Shown: positions 36,554 through 47,167 of the stretch, one piece after another | Layout: each line of letters starts with the position of its first letter | Position numbering within the stretch: position 1 is the first letter of the stretch | NCBI RefSeq assembly: GCF_003977595.1 | Contig: NZ_RYYR01000003.1 | Span: forward strand, 1 to 64,000 | From: Lysinibacillus antri | GTDB lineage: Bacteria > Bacillota > Bacilli > Bacillales_A > Planococcaceae | Reading direction: 5' to 3' | Length of the DNA stretch: 64,000 bases | Program-made: the position numbers and the translations under genes | Notes under the pieces: generated by a model | The model's database searches: none | The model's input: the letters and a program-made list of their open reading frames with translations, nothing else | Told to the model about the DNA's origin: nothing

Positions 36554-37185
36554 TATGATACTCCTAATGCTTTAAATATAGATTCAAATGAATCAGGATC
36601 TGGCAATAAGAAAAAATGACCTCTTACTTCTTCAGAGTCTTCCACGCCTTCTTCAAAGATGGATGTATTTATGACAATGACGTTATCACTAACTTGTGAA
36701 ATTTCTATAAGACCTATACTAATTATTGCACCGAACATATCAACACTTATTCCGGGAACAGTTGGATAAATTTTCAATCCCGTAAAATCTGATAACGCAG
36801 ATAAGTACGAACCAGATAATATGTTGCCCATCTCTTGCATTGCCGATAGTCCGAGCTCAGAAACAGGATTATCGTTAAAATTAAAGGATTCATCACTTAT
36901 TAGTCGTTGAATGAAACGATTTGCTTGTTCGACCGGCAGTATGAAGAACATACTACCTTCCGTATCACCTTCAATACGAAGATAAATACCGACTACTACT
37001 TTTTCAGAACCACCTGCAAGTTCCATCATCTCATGAAACGAAACCATTTCAACTTTTGGTACACGCATATCGATTTTTTTATTTAACAAATCCGATAGCG
37101 CAGTTGCAGCATGGGCGGCACCAATATTTCCTATTTCCTTCAATACATCGAGGTGTAAAGAAGTAATTTTCTGATTATTCATCAT
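36553..37185 (-). CDS. cheC: CheY-P phosphatase CheC
   Basis: CheC dephosphorylates CheY-P and binds CheD. Both copies of the phosphatase signature (E-x2-N followed by a Pro) are present: KEIGNIGAAHAATALS near residue 16 and QEMGNILSGSYLSALS near 110. The 210-aa length matches. It lies 41 nt after cheW and overlaps cheD by one base. Confidence 0.95.
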   Translation of the reverse strand: MMNNQKITSLHLDVLKEIGNIGAAHAATALSDLLNKKIDMRVPKVEMVSFHEMMELAGGSEKVVVGIYLRIEGDTEGSMFFILPVEQANRFIQRLISDESFNFNDNPVSELGLSAMQEMGNILSGSYLSALSDFTGLKIYPTVPGISVDMFGAIISIGLIEISQVSDNVIVINTSIFEEGVEDSEEVRGHFFLLPDPDSFESIFKALGVS

Positions 37186-37226
37186 AACTAAATCCCTACT
37201 TTTACCATTTCCGATAAGAGAAATGT

Positions 37227-37670
37227 TTATTCTACTGGATTTAACACTTTATCTAAATGCAATAATATCAGTAATCTTCTATCCAATTTCGCCACACCAG
37301 AAATGAATTCTTCTTCATTAGACCCAACAATTTCTGGTTGTTGTTCAATTGAATTAACAGGTATATCAATTACGTCATTAGCTGAGTCTACTACAAATCC
37401 AACTTCCATTTCGTCGAGCGTAATAATAATAATTCGTGTTGACTCCTCATTAACTGATATCGGTATATTAAAACGCTCACGTAAATCTATAATTGGTGTA
37501 ACTACCCCACGCAAATTAATAACACCTTTAACATACCTTTGCGTTTTCGGTACGCGCGTAATATGCATTAATTTTTCAATTCCTTGGACATTTGAAACAG
37601 GAATCGCATACTCTTTATCAGCTAATTGAAAAACAATAACTTTTAAATATTCTTGTTCAAGTGCGTTCAT
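37227..37670 (-). CDS. cheW: Chemotaxis coupling protein CheW
   Basis: CheW links chemoreceptors to the CheA kinase. The 147-aa single CheW domain shows YAIPVSNVQGIEKL, KGVINLRGVVTPIIDLRERF and a hydrophobic C-terminal strand. It is between cheA and cheC, as in B. subtilis. Confidence 0.96.
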   Translation of the reverse strand: MNALEQEYLKVIVFQLADKEYAIPVSNVQGIEKLMHITRVPKTQRYVKGVINLRGVVTPIIDLRERFNIPISVNEESTRIIIITLDEMEVGFVVDSANDVIDIPVNSIEQQPEIVGSNEEEFISGVAKLDRRLLILLHLDKVLNPVE

Positions 37671-37698
37671 TTACTACACCTCTTTCATCTTAGATTTT

Positions 37699-39771
37699 TT
37701 ACTTCATTAACGCGTTACAATCCACAATTAGAGCTACTTTACCATTTCCTAGAATTGTTGCACCAGAGATCGCAAAAATATTTGTTAGATAATTTCCTAA
37801 TGATTTTAAAACGATTTCTTGTTGGCCTATAAATGAATCTACAACTAATCCTGCAAGTTTTTCGCCTTTTCGAACAATCACAACAGAATGGAACTCATCA
37901 TCTATACGTTCTTTTCTAGGCACTTCAAAAATTTCCTCTAAGAAGATCAACGGTACAACTTTTCCACGGAAATCAATTACTTTTTGATTGTGTGCGTTTA
38001 AAATTTCACTATTTTTAATGATAGAAGTCTCTATAATCGATGATAGAGGAATTGCATATATTTCTTCTTCAATTTCTACCAACATGACAGATATGATCGA
38101 TAATGTTAATGGTAATTGAATGGAGAAGATAGAACCTACACCTTCAGTTGAGTCAATGGAAATATTTCCACCTAACGACTCAATTGTTGTTTTTACAACA
38201 TCTAGTCCTACACCACGTCCTGAAATATCTGAAACGACATCTGCAGTTGAAAAACCTGATGCTAAAATTAACTCATTGATTTGTTTATCTGACAATGAAA
38301 GGGCTGATTCTTTCGTCACAATACCTTTTGAAATAGCTTTTTTCAGTACTTTTTCTCGGTTGATACCTGCACCGTCATCTTCAATTTCAATAAATACGTA
38401 ATTACCGCTATGGTACGCGCGTAAAACAACATTTCCTTCTTCAGGTTTTCCTTTTTGGCGACGAACATCTGGATTTTCAATACCATGATCCACAGAATTT
38501 CGAATTAAATGGACAAGTGGGTCACCAATTTCATCAATAACCGTTCGATCTAACTCTGTTTCTGCTCCAATAATTTCAAGGTTAATTTTTTTCTTTAAAT
38601 CACGTGATAACGTTCGAACCATTTTCGGGAATCGATTAAATACCGTTTCAATTGGTATCATACGCATTGTTAGTACAATATTTTGCAAGTCGCCCATTGT
38701 ACGACTCATTCTTTCAACTGTTTCATTCAATTCGCCATGATTTACTTCTGTTGCAATGGATTGTAGTCTACCACGATCAATGACAAGTTCTTCAAATAAG
38801 TTCATGAGTATATCTAAACGTTCAATACTTACACGTATCGTTTTACTAGCTGCATGTGCTTGTTTAGATGAAGTTGATTTTTGATTTGCTACTTCTTCAG
38901 TTGGCTTTGCTACCGGCAATTGTGCCTCTACTTGTTCTGGTTCAACTACAGTTACAACGGTTGGATTCACAGTTTCTTGCGTAGTAGATTGAATAAATTG
39001 TTCTTTTGAAAGCTGTGTAATTATAACTCTATCCACCTCTGAAACTTTCATAATTTTACTTTGAAGTTCTTCGGCTGGAATTTTTGTAATATATGCAACT
39101 TGGAAATCTTGATCAAATTGTTCTTCTTCTAAACGATCAACTGTAGGCGATGATTTAACAACATCACCATTCTTCTCCAAAATATCAAAGACCATATAAA
39201 CACGCGCAGCTTTCAATAAACAATCTGCTCTTAATGTAATCGCTATTTCAAATGCATTAAAACCTTGTTCACTTGATTGAAGTAAAATTGTTTTTTCAAA
39301 ATCATCGTATTCTAAATTTGAAGAAAGTTCTGCAACACCTGCAGCTACTTCACTTTCAGCCATCTGTACGGTTGTAGCTGCTTGTATTGGTTCTCCTGAT
39401 TCGATGCGTTTTAATTTAGCTACTGTTTCCGATACATTTCTTTTTCCATCTCCACCATCCGCAATATCCATTACCATCTCTTCTAGGTGATCTACTGATT
39501 CAAATACAACGTCAAGTATTTCTGGAGATACATGAATTTTATCATTCCGAATTGCATCAAGAACATTTTCCATTTTATGAGTCAAATCAGCTAAATCTTC
39601 ATATCCCATCGTTGCAGACATACCTTTTAACGTATGAGCTGAACGGAAAATTTCATTTACGATGGCTAGATCAGTAGGGTTCTTTTCAAGTTCTAATAGA
39701 TTATCGCTACAGCTTTGTAAATGTTCTTTACTTTCCTCAATGAACATTTCTAAATATTGGTTCACTTCCAT
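37699..39771 (-). CDS. cheA: Chemotaxis histidine kinase CheA
   Basis: CheA phosphorylates CheY and CheB. The 690-aa domain order is standard: P1 Hpt with phospho-His H46 in FRSAHTLKG, a P2 domain (about 150-255), a linker, P3 dimerisation (about 310-370), P4 kinase with N box RNSVDHGIE, G1 DDGAGI and G2 GRGVGLDVV, and a C-terminal CheW-like P5. It lies 17 nt after cheB. Confidence 0.97.
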   Translation of the reverse strand: MEVNQYLEMFIEESKEHLQSCSDNLLELEKNPTDLAIVNEIFRSAHTLKGMSATMGYEDLADLTHKMENVLDAIRNDKIHVSPEILDVVFESVDHLEEMVMDIADGGDGKRNVSETVAKLKRIESGEPIQAATTVQMAESEVAAGVAELSSNLEYDDFEKTILLQSSEQGFNAFEIAITLRADCLLKAARVYMVFDILEKNGDVVKSSPTVDRLEEEQFDQDFQVAYITKIPAEELQSKIMKVSEVDRVIITQLSKEQFIQSTTQETVNPTVVTVVEPEQVEAQLPVAKPTEEVANQKSTSSKQAHAASKTIRVSIERLDILMNLFEELVIDRGRLQSIATEVNHGELNETVERMSRTMGDLQNIVLTMRMIPIETVFNRFPKMVRTLSRDLKKKINLEIIGAETELDRTVIDEIGDPLVHLIRNSVDHGIENPDVRRQKGKPEEGNVVLRAYHSGNYVFIEIEDDGAGINREKVLKKAISKGIVTKESALSLSDKQINELILASGFSTADVVSDISGRGVGLDVVKTTIESLGGNISIDSTEGVGSIFSIQLPLTLSIISVMLVEIEEEIYAIPLSSIIETSIIKNSEILNAHNQKVIDFRGKVVPLIFLEEIFEVPRKERIDDEFHSVVIVRKGEKLAGLVVDSFIGQQEIVLKSLGNYLTNIFAISGATILGNGKVALIVDCNALMK

Positions 39772-39787
39772 ACGACAACACTCCTTT

Positions 39788-40942
39788 TCAAGGCAAATAT
39801 TTCATAATCGTTTGCGCTATGTCGTCAACATCTACTACTTCATCAACCAGTTGAGTTTCAACAGCGGCTTTAGGCATTCCATAGACAATACATGTATCAG
39901 CTGATTCTGCAATTGCAATGACATTTCCATTTTCTTTCAAATTTTTCAAACCTTTTGAACCATCGTACCCCATTCCGGTCATAATAACAGCAATTTTATC
40001 AAAATCATTAAAAGTACTTACATTTTCAAAAAGTACATCAACTGCTGGGCGATGTCCTGAACGAGGTGGTTCTGTTTGATCTAATACTACTTGAAAATTC
40101 ATATTTACTTTCTTTATTTTTAAATGGCTGCCACCAGGTGCGATATACGCTTTTCCATCTTGAAGTATATCGCCATGCTCAGCTTCTTTCACATCTATTT
40201 TACTTAGCTGATTTAATCGGTCTGCAAGAGATTTTGTAAATCCAGCAGGCATATGTTGAACAATTAAAATAGGTGCTTTTATCGTTTTTGGTAGTTTTGT
40301 AATCACTTCTTGTAATGCACGAGGACCTCCTGTAGAAGTTCCTATTAATACAATTTTCTTAGAGGTATTACTCCAATTTCTTTTAGATATATTGATTTCA
40401 CTGCTCTCCTTGTTAGATCTATGTTGAAATAATTTGTGGTTTGTTGAAATAGTTTCACGTTTAATCGAACTAAAATTCGTTATTTTTGTAGGTTGTTTGA
40501 CAGCTTGTTCTACACGCTTAAGTTTTGATACAGGAACTTTGGCAGCATGCTTCACTTTATGTACTAATTCTTCTTTGATTTTGTGTAAATCAAGAGAAAT
40601 TGTTCCACTCGGCTTGGCAACAAAATCTACTGCACCGCTTTCCATTGCACTTAACGTATTTTCAGCACCACTAACTGTCGTACTAGACAACATAATAACC
40701 GGCACTGGACAAATCTCCATGATCCTTTTTAACGCCTCTAAACCATTCATTTCAGGCATTTCAACATCCATTGTTACAACGTCGGGTTCCAGTTGTTGAA
40801 TCTTAGAAATTGCATCTTTACCATTTCTCGCTGTACCGATTACTTCTACATATGAATTTCCTTCAAAAAAGTCACTAATCAGCTTTCTCATAAAAGCAGA
40901 ATCATCCACTATTAATAGCTTGCTTTTTTTTGAGAACTCCAA
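39788..40942 (-). CDS. cheB: Chemotaxis methylesterase CheB
   Basis: CheB removes methyl groups from chemoreceptors. The 384-aa protein has a receiver domain with phospho-Asp D59 in VTMDVEMPEMNG, a roughly 60-residue linker, and the esterase domain with the Ser in GTSTGGPRAL, the His in VQHMPAGFT and the Asp in MTGMGYDGS. The start is a TTG with AAAGGG upstream, abutting the flhG stop. The linker looks somewhat long. Confidence 0.95.
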   Translation of the reverse strand: MEFSKKSKLLIVDDSAFMRKLISDFFEGNSYVEVIGTARNGKDAISKIQQLEPDVVTMDVEMPEMNGLEALKRIMEICPVPVIMLSSTTVSGAENTLSAMESGAVDFVAKPSGTISLDLHKIKEELVHKVKHAAKVPVSKLKRVEQAVKQPTKITNFSSIKRETISTNHKLFQHRSNKESSEINISKRNWSNTSKKIVLIGTSTGGPRALQEVITKLPKTIKAPILIVQHMPAGFTKSLADRLNQLSKIDVKEAEHGDILQDGKAYIAPGGSHLKIKKVNMNFQVVLDQTEPPRSGHRPAVDVLFENVSTFNDFDKIAVIMTGMGYDGSKGLKNLKENGNVIAIAESADTCIVYGMPKAAVETQLVDEVVDVDDIAQTIMKYLP

Positions 40943-41815
40943 CTAACCACGCCCTTTCGAAAAAATTCTTCTTAATTTACTTAAAAATGTATTTGTATTA
41001 GTATCTGCATGTACTTCTTCTATATCATGATGTATAAAGTTGTTAACAATTACTTTTAATGTTTTAGAAATTGGTGCCTCGGGATACGCAATCGAAAAAG
41101 GTACTTGTTCCCGAACAGCATTCCTGACAACAGGATCTTCCGGTAGTGAACCTAAAAGCGTCACATCTTTAGCTAAAAATTTTACCATTGTGTTTTTTAG
41201 TCGGTCTAAAGTTTCTTGCCCTTCTTCTTTTGTATACGCTCTGTTACACAATAAATAAAAGGCTTTTCCTTGATCTCTCATGTGAATATACTTCATCATG
41301 GAATAAGCATCCGTTATAGAGGTTGGTTCGGCAGTTGAAATGACAATGATTTCATCTATGGAAGTGAGTAAATCAAGTGACCAATTTGCTGCACCTGCCC
41401 CCATATCGAATAAAATATAATCAAACGACTTTTGTAACTCTTCAAATGCTTGTATTAACAAGTCAAACATTTGTTTTGACCATTCCATTACAGAAGATAG
41501 CCCGGAGCCTCCTGAAATATATTGCAAATTATTCGGTCCATCATACATTACTTCTTTTAAAGTAACCTCACCTGCTAAATAGTCCTTCAAACTAAATTGG
41601 GCAGTTTTTCCTATTAATATATGAACATTTCCCATTCCAATATCCATATCTAACACAACAACTCTTTTTCCGAGTTTAGCTAAATTAATGGCAAAGTTGG
41701 TTGTAAAATTACTTTTGCCAACGCCACCTTTACCACTAACTACTGCAATCGATCTACCCAATGAACCCTGATTTTTCAACATTTTCATTCTTAAATTTTC
41801 AGCTTGATCTCTCAT
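40943..41815 (-). CDS. flhG: Flagellar number regulator FlhG (MinD-like ATPase)
   Basis: FlhG, called YlxH in B. subtilis, is a MinD/ParA-like ATPase that helps set flagellar number and placement with FlhF. The deviant Walker A is GKGGVGKS at residues 28-35, and DMDIGMGNV is present. It has 290 aa. It overlaps flhF by ATGA. Confidence 0.95.
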   Translation of the reverse strand: MRDQAENLRMKMLKNQGSLGRSIAVVSGKGGVGKSNFTTNFAINLAKLGKRVVVLDMDIGMGNVHILIGKTAQFSLKDYLAGEVTLKEVMYDGPNNLQYISGGSGLSSVMEWSKQMFDLLIQAFEELQKSFDYILFDMGAGAANWSLDLLTSIDEIIVISTAEPTSITDAYSMMKYIHMRDQGKAFYLLCNRAYTKEEGQETLDRLKNTMVKFLAKDVTLLGSLPEDPVVRNAVREQVPFSIAYPEAPISKTLKVIVNNFIHHDIEEVHADTNTNTFLSKLRRIFSKGRG

Positions 41816-42960
41816 TGAAATTCTCCTTGAAAGAACAATTCAATTACTTTATCTAAATTTGCTTCTTCTATATCTTCTGGTACTTCTTGTCCATTCGTAT
41901 AGTAAGCAAGTCCTTTATTATATTTAATCATTAAATTATACATCGTGCCAATAGAATTTGTTTCATCTACCTTTGTAAAGATAAATTTTTCGATCGGAAT
42001 TTCATTAAATTGTTGAATAATCGCTTCCATATCTTGTTCTTTCGAAGTTAGAGATAAAACTAAAAAAGATTCGACATCCTCATCAAAATTAATGATCTTT
42101 TTTAAATCGTCAACATACTTTGCTTCTTTATAATTTCTGCCGGCAGTATCAATAAAAATTAAATCTAAATGTTCAAACTTATTTAATGCATTTTTATAGT
42201 CATCTGCGCTATAAACAATTTCAACAGGTGCTTGCAATAAATTGGCATATGTTTTCAATTGTTCAATAGCAGCAATCCGGTAAGTATCGGTAGTAATAAA
42301 CCCTATTTTTTTCTTTTTCTCCAATACAGATCGCGCAGCCATCTTGGCAATAGTCGTTGTTTTCCCTACTCCTGTTGGTCCTAATACATTAATATATTTT
42401 TTATGATATGAAAGACCACCCATTGGATAGTTAAAAAGTGCTTCTTTTAACACTTTGCTAGCAATTTCTTTTATTTTAATCAAAGATATTGACTCTTCAG
42501 TATTTTTATAATGCACAAAAAGCTCATCACTTATTGCCGTGATGAGCTCTTCATTAAGCTCCTGACGTCTCAAGAAATCAATAAAAGGTACTATTTCTTT
42601 TGGTAATTCGGATTGAATATTATGTCTTTGCATCGACTGCAACATTGATTTTAAATCAGCTAATTCACTTTTCAATTCATTTGTTAATTCTACATTATGT
42701 ACTTCTGATTGCTGTTGCTCGATTTTAGGAGCAGTCACAACAGAATTAGCCAGCATGTCAGTAAATTGTGGAGACATGCTAGCTGTCTCCACACGATCTA
42801 CTCCTGCAAGCACTTCAAAATTTTTATGTTTAATTAAACCGAATAATTTTTTTGTAATAACAACTTTCGAATTAATGATGACAGCATCTTCCCCAAGTTC
42901 AGCACGGATTTGTTTCATTGCTTCTGCTATCGAAGGTGCAATATACTTTTTCATCTTCAT
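41812..42960 (-). CDS. flhF: Signal-recognition-type GTPase FlhF
   Basis: FlhF is the SRP-like GTPase that positions flagella. The 382-aa protein has a B domain (1-120) and an NG domain with G1 GPTGVGKT at 194-201, DTAGRN and TKVDET. The first ATG overlaps the flhA stop (ATGA); a second in-frame ATG two codons later is possible. Confidence 0.95.
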   Translation of the reverse strand: MKMKKYIAPSIAEAMKQIRAELGEDAVIINSKVVITKKLFGLIKHKNFEVLAGVDRVETASMSPQFTDMLANSVVTAPKIEQQQSEVHNVELTNELKSELADLKSMLQSMQRHNIQSELPKEIVPFIDFLRRQELNEELITAISDELFVHYKNTEESISLIKIKEIASKVLKEALFNYPMGGLSYHKKYINVLGPTGVGKTTTIAKMAARSVLEKKKKIGFITTDTYRIAAIEQLKTYANLLQAPVEIVYSADDYKNALNKFEHLDLIFIDTAGRNYKEAKYVDDLKKIINFDEDVESFLVLSLTSKEQDMEAIIQQFNEIPIEKFIFTKVDETNSIGTMYNLMIKYNKGLAYYTNGQEVPEDIEEANLDKVIELFFQGEFQ

Positions 42961-44990
42961 TCTACATTCACCACCCCAACACTTTGGATTTCAACATTAG
43001 CGTCTAATTCATTATAGGACAAAATTGGAATTTGTGGAAAATAACGTTCGGTTAACTGCCTTAAATACATACGTATACCTGGAGAGCAAAGTATAATTGG
43101 TGACTGTTCCATAAATGAAACTCTCTCAACTTCCTTTGCAATGGCCTCAAGAACAGATTGAGAATCTTGAGGGTTCATAGCTAAATAATTTCCATGATCT
43201 GTTTGTTGTACACTATCCGCAATTATCTTTTCCAATTTCCCGGGAATTGTAATCACCTTTAGTGTAGGTTGCCCAGAAACATATTGAGAAGTAATTTGTC
43301 TAGCTAATGCTTGACGTACATACTCAGTTAAAATATCAGGATCGCTTGTTAACTTAGAATAATCCGCTAATGTTTCAAATATAATTGGTAAATTTCGGAT
43401 TGATACATTTTCTTTTAGCAATCTTGCTAAAACTTTTTGAATTTCACCAATCGAAAGTGGTGTAGGTGTTAATTCATCAACCAAAATCGGATAATTCTCG
43501 TGTAAATGATCGATTAATTGTTTCGTTTCTTGTCGACCTAACAACTCATGAGCATTTGCACGAATAATTTCTGTTAAATGAGTGGATACAACACTTGGAG
43601 GATCAACTACTGTATAGCCTAGCATTTCTGCATCCTCTTTTGTTTTTTCCGTTATCCATTTTGCAGGTAAACCAAATGACGGCTCAATTGTATCAATTCC
43701 TTCAATGGAGTCATCGTCACCAGGGCTCATTGCTAAATAATGATCGAGTAACAGTTCACCTCTTGCCATCTCATTACCTTTTACTTTAATTCGGTATTCA
43801 TTTGGTTGTAATTGAATGTTATCTCGAATTCTAACGACTGGTATAACAAGGCCAAGTTCAAGTGCAAGTTGGCGCCGGATCATTACAACTCGATCCAGTA
43901 AATCCCCACCCTGTGCAGCATCAACGAGAGGGATTAAACCATAACCAAACTCAAATTCAATCGGATCAACATTTAATAAGTTAACAACATTTTCAGGGCT
44001 TTTAATCGTATCTGTTGCCACCTCTTCTTCAATCTCCAATAATTCCTCGGGATCTTCTGTATCTTTGCGGCTTGTCATATAAGCGCCTCCAATCAGAACA
44101 CCAGCTATTGGGATTGTAATCCATTCAGGAATTGGCGTGAATAATCCTAATAAAAATATTGTTCCACCTGCAATATATAGTAACTTAGATTGTGCAAATA
44201 ATTGTCTTGTAATATCTTCCCCTAAGTTACCATCTGAAGCTGCACGTGTTACAACGATACCAGTAGCAGTAGATACTAGTAGTGCAGGAATTTGTGCTAC
44301 TAGACCATCCCCGACTGTTAGTGTTGAGAAATGCATAGCAGCATCTGCTATAGCATAATCAAGTTGTAACATACCAATAATAATACCGAATAATAGGTTA
44401 ATAAATACCATGATGATAGAAGCAATTGCATCACCTTTTACAAATTTAGTGGCACCATCCATTGCTCCATAAAAATCTGATTCTCTTGATACTTTTTCTC
44501 GGCGTTCTTTTGCATCTTTTTCAGAAATAATCCCTGCGTTTAAATCCGCATCTATACTCATTTGTTTCCCTGGCATTGCATCTAAAGTAAATCGAGCTGC
44601 AACTTCAGCGACACGTTCGGAACCTTTTGTAATAACGATAAAGTTTATAATAACTAATAACATGAAAATTACTAAACCGACTAAAACATTTCCGCCCGTA
44701 ACAAATTGACCGAACGTTTCAACGACATCCCCAGCATCCCCTTGTGATAAAATGGCTCGAGTAGTGGAAATACTTAACCCTAAACGGAACAATGTAAGTA
44801 GCAAGATAACTGAAGGAAATATTGCAAAGTCTAGCGCTTCTTTCATATTCATTGCTACTAATAAAACTAAAAGGGACAGTGTAATATTTATGATAATTAA
44901 AAAGCTTAATAACCATGTCGGTAGAGGGATGATGAGCATGGCCACAATTAATATAACTGCAGCTAAAACCCCTAAATCGCGAAATTTCAT
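42957..44990 (-). CDS. flhA: Flagellar export gate protein FlhA
   Basis: FlhA is the large export-gate component of the flagellar type III secretion apparatus. The 677-aa protein has an N-terminal part with about eight membrane segments (1-325), the conserved FHIPEP loop (MSIDADLNAGIISEKDA), and a soluble C-terminal domain that docks chaperone-substrate complexes. An AGGAGGG site precedes the ATG. Confidence 0.97.
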   Translation of the reverse strand: MKFRDLGVLAAVILIVAMLIIPLPTWLLSFLIIINITLSLLVLLVAMNMKEALDFAIFPSVILLLTLFRLGLSISTTRAILSQGDAGDVVETFGQFVTGGNVLVGLVIFMLLVIINFIVITKGSERVAEVAARFTLDAMPGKQMSIDADLNAGIISEKDAKERREKVSRESDFYGAMDGATKFVKGDAIASIIMVFINLLFGIIIGMLQLDYAIADAAMHFSTLTVGDGLVAQIPALLVSTATGIVVTRAASDGNLGEDITRQLFAQSKLLYIAGGTIFLLGLFTPIPEWITIPIAGVLIGGAYMTSRKDTEDPEELLEIEEEVATDTIKSPENVVNLLNVDPIEFEFGYGLIPLVDAAQGGDLLDRVVMIRRQLALELGLVIPVVRIRDNIQLQPNEYRIKVKGNEMARGELLLDHYLAMSPGDDDSIEGIDTIEPSFGLPAKWITEKTKEDAEMLGYTVVDPPSVVSTHLTEIIRANAHELLGRQETKQLIDHLHENYPILVDELTPTPLSIGEIQKVLARLLKENVSIRNLPIIFETLADYSKLTSDPDILTEYVRQALARQITSQYVSGQPTLKVITIPGKLEKIIADSVQQTDHGNYLAMNPQDSQSVLEAIAKEVERVSFMEQSPIILCSPGIRMYLRQLTERYFPQIPILSYNELDANVEIQSVGVVNVE

Positions 44991-45013
44991 GTTTGCTCCC
45001 TCCTACTAATGGT

Positions 45014-46102
45014 TTAGATTTTTCGTTTAATTCGATAAACATAAGCAAGAATTTCAGCTATTGCTTTAAAAAATTCTTCTGGTACTTGTTGACCAATTTC
45101 AACTTGGTCATACATCGCTCTTGCTAACGGACGATTCTCTACCATTACTACATCATTTTCTTTCGCAATTAACTTAATCTTTTGTGCGATAAAATCGGTT
45201 CCTTTAGCAATAACTTTAGGTGCATCCATACTTTGATCATCATATTTTAAAGCAATTGCATAGTGGGTAGGGTTTGTAATGACAACATCCGCATTCGGAA
45301 TTTCTTGCATCATACGTCTCATAGCCATTTCTCTCTGACGTTGCTTTATTTTAGACTTAATCTTCGGGTCACCTTCAGCGTTTTTATACTCATCTTTTAT
45401 ATCTTGTTTTGACATTTTCAATTGTTTTTCATACTCAAATTTTTCATAGATATAATCAAAAAGAGCAATAAATACAAGGGTAAATGCAGCTGCAATACCC
45501 ATAATCCCTGTTAATCTTGCTACAGTAGAAAGTGTATCCCAAGGACTCTGGAATGAAAGAGAAAGTACTTCTTCTAAATTCATCCAAATAATGACAAAGG
45601 TTACAGTTCCGATAAATGAAATTTTCAGTAACGATTTTATAAGGTTGACAATAGCACGTACTGAAATAATTTTTTTTATACCTTTAATTGGATCCATTTT
45701 TTTCAAATCCAACTTCATTGTTTCTGTCGTAAATAATAAACCGAATTGCATAAAGTTCGCACCAACGCCTGCAACAACAGCAATAAGCATAATAGGTAGT
45801 AAGATGAATCCCATCTCTTTAAGAGAATCTGTATACATCTTCATTACGGTATCCACGGTCAATGTCTCAATTAGTATATTCTTTTGAAATGATTGTAGCA
45901 AAAACCCAAATAATCCTTCTTGCATAAATGGTGCAAACATAAACAAAAACATAAAAAGGAGTAATAAAACGATAGCTGCCGAAACATCCTGACTTTTTAA
46001 AACTTGTCCTTTCTTCCGGGCATCTGTACGTTTTTTAGGTGTTGCTTTTTCTGTCTTATCACCAGAAAAAAACTGCAAATCAAGAGTTAGTAGTAACTTC
46101 AT
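45014..46102 (-). CDS. flhB: Flagellar export switch protein FlhB
   Basis: FlhB controls substrate switching from rod/hook to filament export. From the ATG at 46102 the protein is 362 aa. It has four membrane segments and the autocleavage motif NPTH (residues 277-280) inside VVITNPTHYAIAL. The ATG at 46102 has TTAGGTGG 8 nt upstream, better than an upstream in-frame GTG at 46114 that overlaps fliR. Confidence 0.96.
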   Translation of the reverse strand: MKLLLTLDLQFFSGDKTEKATPKKRTDARKKGQVLKSQDVSAAIVLLLLFMFLFMFAPFMQEGLFGFLLQSFQKNILIETLTVDTVMKMYTDSLKEMGFILLPIMLIAVVAGVGANFMQFGLLFTTETMKLDLKKMDPIKGIKKIISVRAIVNLIKSLLKISFIGTVTFVIIWMNLEEVLSLSFQSPWDTLSTVARLTGIMGIAAAFTLVFIALFDYIYEKFEYEKQLKMSKQDIKDEYKNAEGDPKIKSKIKQRQREMAMRRMMQEIPNADVVITNPTHYAIALKYDDQSMDAPKVIAKGTDFIAQKIKLIAKENDVVMVENRPLARAMYDQVEIGQQVPEEFFKAIAEILAYVYRIKRKI

Positions 46103-46103
46103 C

Positions 46104-46880
46104 TTAAGCACCACCTAATAATTGCATTAAATCTCGCATGGAGAGAATCATCAATTCGATTAATTTTTCCATTACCTCAACCATAACACCCATTGAAATA
46201 ATTAACACAAGAAAACCAACCGCTATTTTGATAGGAAAACCGATAACAAAAATGTTTAACTGTGGGACAGTTTTAGCTGTAATACCCAATGCAACGGTTA
46301 CTAAAAATAAGGTTGCAACGATTGGAGCCGACATTTGAAAAGCGATTGCAAAAACAGTAGCAAATAATTTGATAATAAATTCTACTGTATTTGGATCACC
46401 AAATTTAGGAGAAAATTGATCGATTGGCATAAATTGATAACTATAAAATATTCCATCTAGAATGAGATGGTGTCCATTTATTGCGAGCAATACGAACAGT
46501 ATTAAAAAGTTAAAGAACTGACCCATAAGTGGCGTTTGTGTACCTGTTTGTGGATCAATAATATTTGCCATGGCAAATCCCATTTCAAAATCGATAAATC
46601 CACCAGCAATCGCCACTGCAGAGAGGACAATATTTGCAGTTAGCCCAATCATTAATCCAATAATCGCTTCTTTTAATACTAATAATATGTAATTGCCATC
46701 AATTGGAATAGCTTGAGCATCTAAGGAATAATACATCATCCAAGATAAAATAATTGCTAAACCTATTTTCAATTGAGGAGGAATTGTTCTATAAGAAAAA
46801 AGGGGGATCGATACAAAAAAAGCCGAGACTCGAACAATGATTAATAATAATATCGATATTTCAGGGATCAGTTCAGTCAT
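46104..46880 (-). CDS. fliR: Flagellar export protein FliR
   Basis: FliR is an integral membrane part of the export gate with FliP and FliQ. The 258-aa protein has six hydrophobic segments and the family region FAMANIIDPQTGTQTPLMGQ. It ends one base before the flhB start and follows fliQ by 4 nt. Confidence 0.95.
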   Translation of the reverse strand: MTELIPEISILLLIIVRVSAFFVSIPLFSYRTIPPQLKIGLAIILSWMMYYSLDAQAIPIDGNYILLVLKEAIIGLMIGLTANIVLSAVAIAGGFIDFEMGFAMANIIDPQTGTQTPLMGQFFNFLILFVLLAINGHHLILDGIFYSYQFMPIDQFSPKFGDPNTVEFIIKLFATVFAIAFQMSAPIVATLFLVTVALGITAKTVPQLNIFVIGFPIKIAVGFLVLIISMGVMVEVMEKLIELMILSMRDLMQLLGGA

Positions 46881-46884
46881 TGAA

Positions 46885-47154
46885 TCACCCTATATACCGT
46901 GTTAAATTATCTAAAATATCTGATACATAATTAATCATTTGTGAAATCATCCATGGTCCAAAAAATATAAGCGCAACTAAAACTGCAACTATTTTCGGAA
47001 CAAAAGCCAATGTTTGTTCCTGAATTGAAGTTGTTGCTTGAAAAATACTTACAGCCAAACCTGTTACTAATGCAACAAGTAATAACGGTCCTGAAACCAC
47101 GAGGATAACCCATATAGCTCTTTCTGCAATCGCAATAACCATCTCAGGTGTCAT
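46885..47154 (-). CDS. fliQ: Flagellar export protein FliQ
   Basis: The 89-aa FliQ has two membrane segments flanking the conserved FQATTSIQEQTLAFVPKI loop. It sits between fliP and fliR, the invariable order of the export-gate genes. Confidence 0.95.
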   Translation of the reverse strand: MTPEMVIAIAERAIWVILVVSGPLLLVALVTGLAVSIFQATTSIQEQTLAFVPKIVAVLVALIFFGPWMISQMINYVSDILDNLTRYIG

Positions 47155-47167
47155 GTTGTATCATCCC